Assembly: GCA_964541605.1 (NCBI GenBank)
Contig: CAZIQY010000048.1
Location: 1-20,622 of the forward strand
Source of the DNA: CAZIQY01 sp964541605
Lineage (GTDB): Bacteria > Desulfobacterota > Syntrophia > Syntrophales > UBA2185
Reading direction: 5' to 3'
DNA length: 20,622 nucleotides
The notes beneath the pieces were generated by a model. That model saw only the letters and a list, made by a program, of their open reading frames with translations. It searched no databases and had not been told where the DNA came from. The position numbers were made by a program, and so were the translations under genes. Positions 1 through 6,568 of this stretch are shown here, in pieces; the first letter of the stretch is position 1, and every line of letters starts with the position of its first letter.

Positions 1-53
1 GTGGCTCACTTTCTAACGACCATTTTTGGCTCAATTTATCACGACCGGAAACA
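1..53. mobile_element. Terminal end of an IS21-family-like insertion sequence (partial)
   Basis: Two near-identical 20-base direct repeats lie at 2-21 and 27-46 (TGGCTCA, a variable base, TTT, then a CGACC end; 17 of 20 identical), with a 25-base period. The segment ends in CA at 53, so on the minus strand the element would begin with TG. Multiple terminal repeats with TG...CA ends are typical of the IS21 (istA/istB) family. The transposase genes would lie upstream, outside the window. The family assignment rests only on this terminal structure. Confidence 0.55.
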
Positions 54-247
54 ATTCCCCATCAGGTAACATTTTTTCATTAATACTAAGTCTCGGTGGT
101 ATTTTTGCTTTTGCTATCCATACGTATTTTCTAAAGAAAGGGCGAAGTGAATTTGATAAGCCCATTTCAAAATGCATACTCGCAGGGACACTGCTTGTGT
201 CCATCATTCAATTGGCGCTGACTCTTTATGTGATGATTGAGGGATGA
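26..247 (+). CDS. Small two-helix membrane protein, 5' end replaced by IS sequence
   Basis: Unrecognised 73-aa protein. About residues 16-35 and 50-70 form two hydrophobic segments separated by a basic loop (KKGRSEFDK), so it probably crosses the inner membrane twice. The only start in frame is a TTG at 26, which lies inside the IS terminal repeat, so the first nine or so residues are IS-derived and no ribosome binding site is present. The native 5' end was probably lost on insertion. Its stop overlaps the ATG of the next fragment (ATGA at 244-247), which suggests the two were once a translationally coupled pair. It may be a remnant rather than a working gene. Confidence 0.4.
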   Translation: MAQFITTGNNSPSGNIFSLILSLGGIFAFAIHTYFLKKGRSEFDKPISKCILAGTLLVSIIQLALTLYVMIEG

Positions 248-414
248 AGCTGATGGATATGGATGAAATCTACAGGACGATACCGCAGGAAGATATCCCC
301 TGGAATATGGAGGAGCCGCCGGAAGCTCTGGTTGAACTGATCGAGAACGGAAAAGTGCTGCCATGCAAGGCTGCCCCCCATCTTGCAATCCGGGCTTTCA
401 TGATGAAGAAATAA
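244..414 (+). pseudogene. Truncated class I SAM-dependent methyltransferase (N-terminal fragment)
   Basis: The 56-aa reading frame begins with the N-terminal lead of a family of small class I methyltransferases: I-Y-R-x-I-P, I-P-W-N, PPEALVELIENGKV and PCKA. In intact members this is followed at once by the SAM-binding motif I (D-L-G-C-G-x-G). Here the frame changes after PCKA into an unrelated 14-residue tail and a stop, and no motif I is found downstream before truA. The gene is therefore a deletion remnant that cannot bind SAM. Assignment is from memory of the N-terminal pattern. An alternative start is ATG 253. It lies in the same debris zone as the IS end. Confidence 0.5.
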
Positions 415-435
415 AAAGATATGATGACGGTCATC
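410..435 (-). terminator. Weak intrinsic terminator candidate after truA
   Basis: A perfect dyad GATGAC-g-GTCATC (423-435) is followed, in the minus-strand direction, by ATATCTTTTTATTT. The loop is very tight (effectively a 5-bp stem with a 3-base loop), so the terminator would be weak, but its place just past the truA stop fits. Confidence 0.3.
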
Positions 436-440
436 GGCAA

Positions 441-1250
441 TCAGGGTACTTTTTTTCCAGCCGGACGTCGGGTAAAAAACGGCCAGCCTTGCCCTGCCGG
501 TTTCTCCGTGTCGCCATCGTAGAAAACCTGTTCCAGAAAAAGTCCCGATGGCGGCGCTGTGTGCTTTGCCGGGATGTCGGAGGGTTGATCCATCATCTTC
601 TTGACATCGTTGTAAGAGTAGTTTCCCCTGCCCACTTCGACAAGAATTCCCACCATTCTGCGAACCATCTTCCACAGGAAATGAGATCCGACGAATCGCA
701 GAACAATGTGGTCGCCCTCCTCCATGATCTCTGCCACATCCAGCTTGACCTTTGTGGACGCATCCTTATCCAGCCGTTTATCCGAAAAAGATGAGAAATC
801 GTAAAATCCCTGAAACAGACCGCAGGCGGATCGCATCTTTTCTATATCAAGCTGGTCTCTCACCCACCAGACGTATCTTTTCCTGAAAGCTGTCCGTTGT
901 TTTGAGATAATGTACAGATAGCTCCTGGCCTCTGCATAATGACGGGCATGGAAGCTGATGGGGACTTCCTCAACGCGAAGGATATTGATATTGGACGGAA
1001 GCAGATCGTTCATGCCTTCCCGGATCTTTTTCGGAGACAGCTGTTGCGATGTGTCCAGGTGGGCAACCTGCGCAAGGGCATGGACTCCGGCATCGGTTCG
1101 TCCCGCTCCCTGAACATCAACCTTTGTTCCGAAAAGCTTTTCAGCGGCGTCCGTCAGCGTGTCCTGGACGCTCCTTGCATTTTTCTGCGTCTGCCAGCCC
1201 CTGTAGCTGGTTCCATCGTATTCGAGAGTGATTTTGTATTTGTATCTCAT
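441..1250 (-). CDS. truA: tRNA pseudouridine synthase A (TruA)
   Basis: Converts uridines 38-40 of the tRNA anticodon stem to pseudouridine in the cytoplasm. The 269-aa protein has the TruA hallmarks: the opening EYDGTSYRGWQ, the catalytic motif GAGRTDAGVHA with the catalytic aspartate at residue 53, a central RSYLY strand, and the C-terminal FLWKMVRRMVG helix. Length is normal for the family. The ATG at 1250 is only three bases beyond the elbB stop and has no clear Shine-Dalgarno sequence of its own, so translation is probably coupled to elbB. The last 15 or so residues (basic, after the conserved end) are less conserved. Identification is secure. Confidence 0.95.
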   Translation of the reverse strand: MRYKYKITLEYDGTSYRGWQTQKNARSVQDTLTDAAEKLFGTKVDVQGAGRTDAGVHALAQVAHLDTSQQLSPKKIREGMNDLLPSNINILRVEEVPISFHARHYAEARSYLYIISKQRTAFRKRYVWWVRDQLDIEKMRSACGLFQGFYDFSSFSDKRLDKDASTKVKLDVAEIMEEGDHIVLRFVGSHFLWKMVRRMVGILVEVGRGNYSYNDVKKMMDQPSDIPAKHTAPPSGLFLEQVFYDGDTEKPAGQGWPFFTRRPAGKKVP

Positions 1251-1253
1251 TGA

Positions 1254-1907
1254 TCAGGCCAGCTTCAACACTTCGCTGACCAGTTTTTCAATACCCAGGG
1301 CCACTTTTGAGATGGTGGGTCCCAGCATGTACGCGGGTGTGGTCACCACCTTGTTTTTTGCGTCCACCACGATATTGTCCACGGTGGCTACAATGTGTTT
1401 CGCCCCCATTTTTTCGATGGCTTTCGCCGTTTCCGGATCGTTACCGATGGTCAGTTGGGGGTTGTATGCGCCCAGTACCCTGGCGGCAATGGCAGGGGCA
1501 ATACACATAAAGCCGATAGGTTTTTTTGCCCCGTGCATTTCTTTGATCAACCTCTCGACCTCGGGGTTGACGGTGCAGTCCGGACCCTTCACGGCGAAGT
1601 TGCAAAGATTTTTCGCGGCCCCGAATCCGCCGGGAAAAATCAGGGCATCCAGATCGTTGCCCCTGACATCTTTCATATCCTTGATGTTCCCTCTGGCGAT
1701 GCGGGAAGATTCGATGAGAACATTCCTTTTCTCACCGGCGGCTTTTCCCTTGATGTGATTCACCACGTCCATCTGATCGACGTCGGGAGCCATGCAGACG
1801 ATTTCAGCGCCCGCTTTTTCCAGGAAAAACAGCGTCAGCGCTGCTTCGTGAATTTCCGCACCGTCATATACCCCGCATCCAGCCAATACGACACCCACTC
1901 TTGCCAT
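1254..1907 (-). CDS. elbB: ElbB-like isoprenoid biosynthesis glyoxalase (DJ-1/PfpI superfamily)
   Basis: A 217-aa class I glutamine-amidotransferase-like protein of the ElbB group. The E. coli member has been linked to early isoprenoid synthesis and has glyoxalase activity; the physiological role is uncertain. Visible features are the N-terminal VGVVLAGCGVYDGAEIHE, the loop FPGGFGAAKNL, and the nucleophile-elbow motif GFMCIAPA with the likely reactive Cys135. A good ribosome binding site (GGAGG, about five bases before ATG 1907) supports the start. It heads a two-gene unit with truA, separated by three bases. Confidence 0.9.
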   Translation of the reverse strand: MARVGVVLAGCGVYDGAEIHEAALTLFFLEKAGAEIVCMAPDVDQMDVVNHIKGKAAGEKRNVLIESSRIARGNIKDMKDVRGNDLDALIFPGGFGAAKNLCNFAVKGPDCTVNPEVERLIKEMHGAKKPIGFMCIAPAIAARVLGAYNPQLTIGNDPETAKAIEKMGAKHIVATVDNIVVDAKNKVVTTPAYMLGPTISKVALGIEKLVSEVLKLA

Positions 1908-1991
1908 GATAACCTCCTGAGTTATCTTCTTTAGAATTTCTCGTCGCCAACACTCCTCGAAATGACAAAATTCAAAGCTTTTATTTTTTTA

Positions 1992-3218
1992 TCACAAGTT
2001 GTCCGTTGTCTCAAGAATGATCCTGCAATCCGCCACGGTGATGCCCTGTCCGGCCGGGTGGACAAGAAGCGGGTTGATATCCATTTCCTTGATTTCCGGA
2101 TGGTTTGCCGCCATGTCCGACAGACTCACAACAGCTCTTTCAAGCGCTTCGATATCGGACTTCGGTCTTCCCCTGAATCCGTCAAGAAGTTTGTATCCCT
2201 TGATTTCCCTGATCATTCTATGGGCCTCGTTTCTGCCAATCGCACCGAGGCGGAAAACCACGTCCTGAAAAACCTCGACGAAGATGCCGCCGAGGCCGAA
2301 CATCAGAAGGGGTCCGAAAGAAGAACGGCTCATTCCCAGGATGACTTCTCCGCCCCTGTCGGCCATTTTTTCAACCATTACGCCGTCGATGACGGCATCG
2401 GGATTAAATTTTTTCGCCCCCTGAACAATGTCGTTAAAAGCGGTTCTCGCCTCCTCTTTGTTCTTGATGCCAATGACCACCCCTCCCGCATCGGTTTTAT
2501 GCAGAATCTGAGGAGATACGATTTTCATAACAACCGGGAAGGTAATGTTCTCTGCAACTTCCGCGGCTTCCTCCCCGTTTTTCGCCAGCTGAGCGGACAG
2601 TACAGGGAAGCCATAACACTTGAGGAGTTCGTTGCTGTCGATCTCTCCGAGACGGGTTTTGCCTGCCGCGAGATATTGTGCAATCACGCGGGCCGCCCCT
2701 TCCCTGTCGTGGGTTAAATCGAATTGTGCGAGATGCTCCCTGTGAAGCCATCGCGCATATCTGTACAGGGCGCCAAAGGCTTTTGCGGCGTTCTCCGGGA
2801 ACCTGTAAACGGGATATCCGTGCTCCTGAAGGTATTTCACCCCTGCGGAAACGTCAATAATGCCCATGAAACAGCAGAGGATCGGTTTCCGGGAACCTCT
2901 GGCGACACGAACGATGGCTTCGGCCGTGGCAAGGGCGTTTGTCATGGACTGGGGGGTAAGAATAACAAGGGCGCCATCAACCCCTTCATCCTTGATGACG
3001 GTTCTCAGGGCGTTTTCGTAACGCTCCTGGGACGCATCTCCGATAATGTCTACGGGGTTGTGAAGGTTTGCAGCTGATGGAAGATGGTTCGCCAGTTCCT
3101 CGATGGTCTCTTTCTGAAATTTGGCAAGCTCAAGATCCGATGAGACCGTCATGTCGGTCGCCAGGATTCCCGGGCCGCCCGCATTGGTCACAATGGCGAC
3201 GCGATTTCCTGTCGGCAT
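1992..3218 (-). CDS. NDP-forming acyl/acetyl-CoA synthetase, C-terminal part (frameshifted gene)
   Basis: Carries the end of the succinyl-CoA-ligase-like region (GNRVAIVTNAGGPG) and the ATP-grasp domain: KTDAGGVVIGI, MVEKMADRGGEVILGM and GPLLMFGLGG. In intact 700-aa proteins of this family, acyl-CoA plus ADP and phosphate is converted to the acid, CoA and ATP, or the reverse, in the cytoplasm. The first in-frame ATG is at 3218, but coding sequence of the same frame runs unbroken upstream to 3488, including SHTGALAG with the family's phospho-histidine. The N-terminal half is at 3394-4146 in another frame. One base removed from the G run at 3480-3488 would join them into about 717 residues. As read, this piece lacks the active-site histidine. 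Confidence 0.85.
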   Translation of the reverse strand: MPTGNRVAIVTNAGGPGILATDMTVSSDLELAKFQKETIEELANHLPSAANLHNPVDIIGDASQERYENALRTVIKDEGVDGALVILTPQSMTNALATAEAIVRVARGSRKPILCCFMGIIDVSAGVKYLQEHGYPVYRFPENAAKAFGALYRYARWLHREHLAQFDLTHDREGAARVIAQYLAAGKTRLGEIDSNELLKCYGFPVLSAQLAKNGEEAAEVAENITFPVVMKIVSPQILHKTDAGGVVIGIKNKEEARTAFNDIVQGAKKFNPDAVIDGVMVEKMADRGGEVILGMSRSSFGPLLMFGLGGIFVEVFQDVVFRLGAIGRNEAHRMIREIKGYKLLDGFRGRPKSDIEALERAVVSLSDMAANHPEIKEMDINPLLVHPAGQGITVADCRIILETTDNL

Positions 3219-3393
3219 CTTACGGATTTGTTTGCCCAGGGCGCTTTCCTGCTTGTAGGAAAATGCGTTTGCATAGTCAAAAAGCTCATCGATGGAATCT
3301 ACCCGGAGGATTCCCGCCTGCCTGAAGATCGCCTCATAAACTGCCTCCGTTCCGGCAAGAGCTCCCGTATGAGACGCTGCTGCCCGGGCGCCT

Positions 3394-4146
3394 TCACGGG
3401 TCCTTCCCGATTTGATGACCAGTACCGGAGTTGACCTGATACCGGAGGTAATTTCCTTGACGATGGAAATAAATTCCGTCCCCCCCCCTGAGTTCTTCGA
3501 GATAGAGCATGATCACCGCCGTATCCATATCTTCATGAAGATATTGCAGAAGATCCAGTTCATCCACATCCGCCTTGTTCCCGATGGAGATGAACTTTGA
3601 AAAACCGATATCCCTGTCAGCGGCAAAATCAAGAACGGCGGTGCACAGGGCGCCGCTCTGGGAAATAAAGGAAATATTTCCCGGCGCCGGCATGCGTGCG
3701 GAGAAGCTTGCATTCAGGCTGACCGACGGGACGGGGTTGATTACGCCAAGACAATTGGGGCCGACGAGACGAATCCCGGCATTCTTGCAGATGGAGACGA
3801 TCCTGTTTTCGATTTCCAGCCCCTCGCCCCCGACTTCGCGGAAACCGGCGGAAACAATCACAATGCCTTTTATCCCTTTCCTGACGGATTCTTCCACTGC
3901 TGCAAGGGAGGCCTCAGGCGGCAGGATGATGATGGCAAGATCAACGGGATCGGGGATGTCGGAAATGGTGGGGTAGGCCTTAACGCTGAGAATGGATCTG
4001 GCTTTGGGGTTGACGGGATAAAGGGTGCCCGTGTAGCCGCCCCTTAAAATATTCGCGAAAATGTCGTGCCCCACCTTTCCCGGTGTATTGGAAGCGCCGA
4101 CGATGGCTACGGATTCAGGGGAAAATATGGCATCCAGATTGTTCAT
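3394..4146 (-). CDS. NDP-forming acyl/acetyl-CoA synthetase, N-terminal part (frameshifted gene)
   Basis: The first 215 or so residues are the CoA-binding Rossmann domain (FSPESVAIVGASNTPGKVG, YPVNPKA) and the start of the succinyl-CoA-synthetase alpha-like domain (GPNCLGVINP, ISQSGALCTA, GNKADVDELDLL). From the run of nine G (minus strand, 3488-3480), right after YLEELRGG, the sequence turns into a non-homologous tail of about 30 residues, the signature of a -1/+2 frame error. GGAGG lies nine bases before ATG 4146, inside the end of the upstream hydrolase gene, whose stop overlaps this ATG. The intact enzyme would make ATP from acyl-CoA in an anaerobe's energy metabolism. Whether the frameshift is real, a sequencing error or switchable is open. 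Confidence 0.85.
   Translation of the reverse strand: MNNLDAIFSPESVAIVGASNTPGKVGHDIFANILRGGYTGTLYPVNPKARSILSVKAYPTISDIPDPVDLAIIILPPEASLAAVEESVRKGIKGIVIVSAGFREVGGEGLEIENRIVSICKNAGIRLVGPNCLGVINPVPSVSLNASFSARMPAPGNISFISQSGALCTAVLDFAADRDIGFSKFISIGNKADVDELDLLQYLHEDMDTAVIMLYLEELRGGDGIYFHRQGNYLRYQVNSGTGHQIGKDP
3480..3488 (-). repeat. Nine-G homopolymer that breaks the acyl-CoA synthetase frame
   Basis: A run of nine C on the plus strand (nine G in the coding strand) sits exactly where the reading frame of the acyl-CoA synthetase switches. Eight or eleven G restores one continuous frame (LRGG-TEFISIVKEI...SHTGALAG). Runs of this length are prone to slippage and to sequencing error. Confidence 0.85.
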
Positions 4147-5501
4147 GGTTTAGAACCTCCTTGGGTTGAAGGGTTTATTAATTGGGTCATTCCTATAACA
4201 TAGTTTAAATAATTGCCCTGCAGCGGGTCGATATTGTACAGTTCAATGCCGGGCTGAAGGGTTGTAATGGCTGCGTGGCCGACGATTTTTCTTTCCTGCT
4301 TTCCCAGCCAGTTTCTCGTTCGTACGCCCCAGAAATTATGAAACACAAGAATCTTGCCCTCATGACTTCCAATATAAAGCATGATGTGCCCCTTCCTCCA
4401 CAGTAGCGTCAGATAGGGAATCCCGTGTTTCAGAATCATCGTTTCCCTTTCTTCCGGGGAAAGATTCTCAAGGTCAATAAATGCGCCTCCCTCTCTGGCC
4501 TGATCCGCGGAGTGCCTGGGCAACCACATGCCGAAGGGGGCAAACATATCTTGTATCATGGCCGAGCAATCTCTGTTCTGATACAGTCCTCCCCACCCGT
4601 AGGGTTCATTGATAAGCTCATTGGCCACTTTTGCCAGATTGAAAGGTGTTAACTTCAAAGGTTTCAAGACGGCTGTTTCTTTTGAGACGGATGTGGTCAT
4701 GATCACCGCCTTTCTGTCCACATCGGCAACAGCGACCATAACCTTGACGCCGTTTTTGTTTTCATCGACGGCGGGCAACAGTGAACCCAATGGTGCGTTA
4801 AAGAGGAATTGGCCCGCATCGTCGTACATGGGGGTTTTATCTTTGATGAAAACGGCGTAACGTTCCTTTTCCCAGGTTTTTATGAAACCTTTATCCACAA
4901 CCGCCACATGCCGGGCCGGCAGCCATCCCGTTGCATAGGGCGTTTCCGCCAGAACCCAGGCTTTGTCCCTTGTCATGTGGGATATATAGAGGGGTGTATT
5001 GGCGGCGACAAGAGATTCCTGGAATTTGTCAAAAGGAAATCCGTCGCCCTGCAAACTTTTGGATTTGCTGAAGAAGGGCTTGTGTGTGGGAAGAACCCGC
5101 AGGTCTGTATTGTCGATGCTGATAGCCCCGAATCCGGCATTGGGATACCGGTCGAGTTGTGCATTTGTTCGGAGATTTTTCATCCAGGATTTTTTATGCT
5201 TTCTTCCGTTTTCGCCGTAGCCGGGATTTTTTTCATACTTCTCAAATGTCCGGGTCAGCTTATCCGGCGGATAGGCCGGGACAGTCTGATGCCAAGGCTT
5301 AAAATACCGGGCGTTGAATTGATCGTCCATCTTTTTCTGGTCCAGGGACGGCGCCACTTCCCGATCCCATGTGGATCTTTCGATATAAAACATGTGATCC
5401 TGGTTGAGTCCTTTGATATCCTTGATTATTTCAGGTACTCTGAAGCATCCCGATAAAAGAAAAATCGGCAGGATTATGATGACTAAAAATATTCGTTTCA
5501 T
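4143..5501 (-). CDS. Lipoprotein SH3 / NlpC-P60 family cell-wall peptidase
   Basis: A 452-aa secreted protein, probably a peptidoglycan gamma-D-glutamyl-diamino-acid endopeptidase. The N terminus is a lipoprotein signal (basic start, long hydrophobic stretch, lipobox LLSGC with Cys19), so it should be anchored to a membrane on the periplasmic side. About residues 125-205 and 210-290 look like two bacterial SH3 domains (VLPTHKPFF; TGWLPARHVAVVD; PMYDDAGQ). The NlpC/P60 domain follows, with catalytic Cys312 in NRDCSAMIQ, His372 in KGHIMLYIG and a candidate third residue His388 in HNFWG. Its TGA overlaps the ATG of the acyl-CoA synthetase (ATGA at 4143-4146), so the two form an operon although no functional link is obvious. 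Confidence 0.88.
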   Translation of the reverse strand: MKRIFLVIIILPIFLLSGCFRVPEIIKDIKGLNQDHMFYIERSTWDREVAPSLDQKKMDDQFNARYFKPWHQTVPAYPPDKLTRTFEKYEKNPGYGENGRKHKKSWMKNLRTNAQLDRYPNAGFGAISIDNTDLRVLPTHKPFFSKSKSLQGDGFPFDKFQESLVAANTPLYISHMTRDKAWVLAETPYATGWLPARHVAVVDKGFIKTWEKERYAVFIKDKTPMYDDAGQFLFNAPLGSLLPAVDENKNGVKVMVAVADVDRKAVIMTTSVSKETAVLKPLKLTPFNLAKVANELINEPYGWGGLYQNRDCSAMIQDMFAPFGMWLPRHSADQAREGGAFIDLENLSPEERETMILKHGIPYLTLLWRKGHIMLYIGSHEGKILVFHNFWGVRTRNWLGKQERKIVGHAAITTLQPGIELYNIDPLQGNYLNYVIGMTQLINPSTQGGSKP

Positions 5502-5619
5502 CGGCGCCTTTACTGATGACAGGAAAGTTATTATAATTCACATATTAGGTGTTTTTCGTCTTTTGTGCAATATTTTATATATACATTTCGGGCAGGGAGA
5601 TTTCCACCTCGAGAAATAA

Positions 5620-5638
5620 TTTTTTATGGCATAAAAAA
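5620..5638. promoter_or_regulatory. AT-rich palindrome between divergent genes
   Basis: TTTTTTATG-g-CATAAAAAA is a perfect 9-bp inverted repeat with a one-base centre. It lies in the 219-bp divergent space between the NlpC/P60 lipoprotein gene and the glutaredoxin-like gene. A TATAAT reads on the minus strand at 5535-5530, but no good -35 box is at the right distance. The palindrome could be an operator; the evidence is only its symmetry and position. Confidence 0.3.
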
Positions 5639-5720
5639 GAAAAGATTGGTATATGAAATCGGCTTGGCTGGTGAGCAGATACTGTCAATATAAACGACTA
5701 TTGATTGTGGAGGTGAGGTG

Positions 5721-5936
5721 ATGGCGGAAGAAATTCTTATATACGGCAAATCAGGTTGCCCTTTCACCGATCAGGCGCTGTCGGCCTATGGGAAGAAGGC
5801 AAGGTATATCGACGTAGAATCGGACAAAGTAAAGCTGCAGGAGATGCTCAAGCTGTCCGGCGGTGTTCGGAAAGTGCCGGTTATTGTGGAAGGAGCCAGG
5901 GTTACCATCGGTTACGGTGGCGCCTGAGGGGTGTGA
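5721..5936 (+). CDS. Glutaredoxin-like selenoprotein of the UXX-star type (UGA at 5925 read as Sec)
   Basis: A thioredoxin-fold redox protein. Residues 5-16 give the first strand and the active motif GKSGCPFT (CxxT, Cys13), and VRKVPVIVEG contains the cis-proline of the glutaredoxin fold; the conserved ending GYGGA follows. Conventional reading stops at TGA 5925-5927 after 68 residues. Reading that TGA as selenocysteine adds Gly and Val and then stops at TGA 5934-5936, giving a 71-aa protein ending U-G-V-stop. A C-terminal U-x-x-stop is the hallmark of the glutaredoxin-like Uxx-star proteins as I recall the family. A hairpin with the geometry of a bacterial SECIS follows at 5941-5959. Start: ATG 5721 with GGAGG seven bases upstream (GTG 5718 is possible). 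The rubrerythrin-like gene follows on the same strand. Confidence 0.78.
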
Positions 5937-5959
5937 ACGGATTCGATCGTTGATCGGAT
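5928..5959 (+). promoter_or_regulatory. Candidate bacterial SECIS element
   Basis: Thirteen bases after the UGA at 5925-5927, an 8-bp stem forms between ATTCGATC (5941-5948) and GATCGGAT (5952-5959), with one G-U pair and the loop GTT (5949-5951). The loop starts 22 bases after the UGA and begins with G. As I know the bacterial SECIS consensus, it needs an apical loop roughly 16-37 bases from the UGA with a G in its first two positions; this hairpin satisfies that. It would recruit SelB-Sec-tRNA. Confidence 0.65.
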
Positions 5960-5996
5960 ATGAATGATTAAAATAAGTTAGGGAGGAAATTGGAAA

Positions 5997-6461
5997 ATGG
6001 GAAATACGCTCGCTGATGTGATTAAAATGGCGATTGACAAGGAACAAGAGGCATATGATTTCTATATGGGCCTCTCCAAAATCGTGGAAGACAAAGACGC
6101 GAAAGACAACCTGAAATTCATTGCGCAGGAAGAAGCCAAACACAAGGATTTTCTGACGAACTGCCAGAAGGGAAAGACCTGTGCAGCCGAGTTGAAAATG
6201 GATGCAGTTGTCGATTACAAAATAGTCGAGCATTATGAAAAGCAGGATATAAAAAAGAATATGAAAAGCTCGGAAGTCTACCTGGTTGCCGCAAACCGGG
6301 AGCTCAACGCGTACAATTTTTACAAAAGCCTGGCAGACAGCTATCCCGCCGGGGAAGCGAAAGATCTTTTGACCAAAATGGCCAATGAAGAGATGAAACA
6401 TAAGGAAAAGATGGAGTACCTGTACACGAATACGGCCTTCCCGCAGACGGCGGGCGGTTGA
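5997..6461 (+). CDS. Rubrerythrin-like ferritin-family diiron protein without rubredoxin domain
   Basis: A 154-aa four-helix bundle with an internal duplication. The first half has E16-x-x-A-Y and E46-x-x-H49; the second has E102-x-x-A-Y and E132-x-x-H135. This six-ligand set is the diiron site of rubrerythrins, which reduce hydrogen peroxide in the cytoplasm of anaerobes. The usual C-terminal rubredoxin domain (CxxC pairs) is absent, so electrons must come from a partner. The Sec/Cys glutaredoxin-like protein encoded 60 bp upstream is a possible partner, by proximity only. AGGGAGG about 12 bases before ATG 5997 is the ribosome binding site. A strong terminator follows at 6493. Confidence 0.87.
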   Translation: MGNTLADVIKMAIDKEQEAYDFYMGLSKIVEDKDAKDNLKFIAQEEAKHKDFLTNCQKGKTCAAELKMDAVVDYKIVEHYEKQDIKKNMKSSEVYLVAANRELNAYNFYKSLADSYPAGEAKDLLTKMANEEMKHKEKMEYLYTNTAFPQTAGG

Positions 6462-6492
6462 TCAAATTGTTGCATCTTTTTTATGGCAGGTT

Positions 6493-6527
6493 CCGGGGGA
6501 CGCTGTCCCCCGGTCGTCATATTTTTT
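6493..6527 (+). terminator. Rho-independent terminator after the rubrerythrin-like gene
   Basis: A perfect 9-bp GC-rich stem, CCGGGGGAC (6493-6501) and GTCCCCCGG (6505-6513), has the loop GCT and is followed by an AT-rich stretch with six T at 6522-6527. It closes the selenoprotein/rubrerythrin-like unit and separates it from the protease gene. Confidence 0.75.
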
Positions 6528-6568
6528 ACCTCACTCAATTTTGACGTTTCCGTATGGAGGGATGATAG

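Noticed and set aside
1962..2717. Plus-strand open frame of 251 codons
   Set aside because: Antisense to the ATP-grasp part of the acyl-CoA synthetase; no recognisable domain or ribosome binding site.
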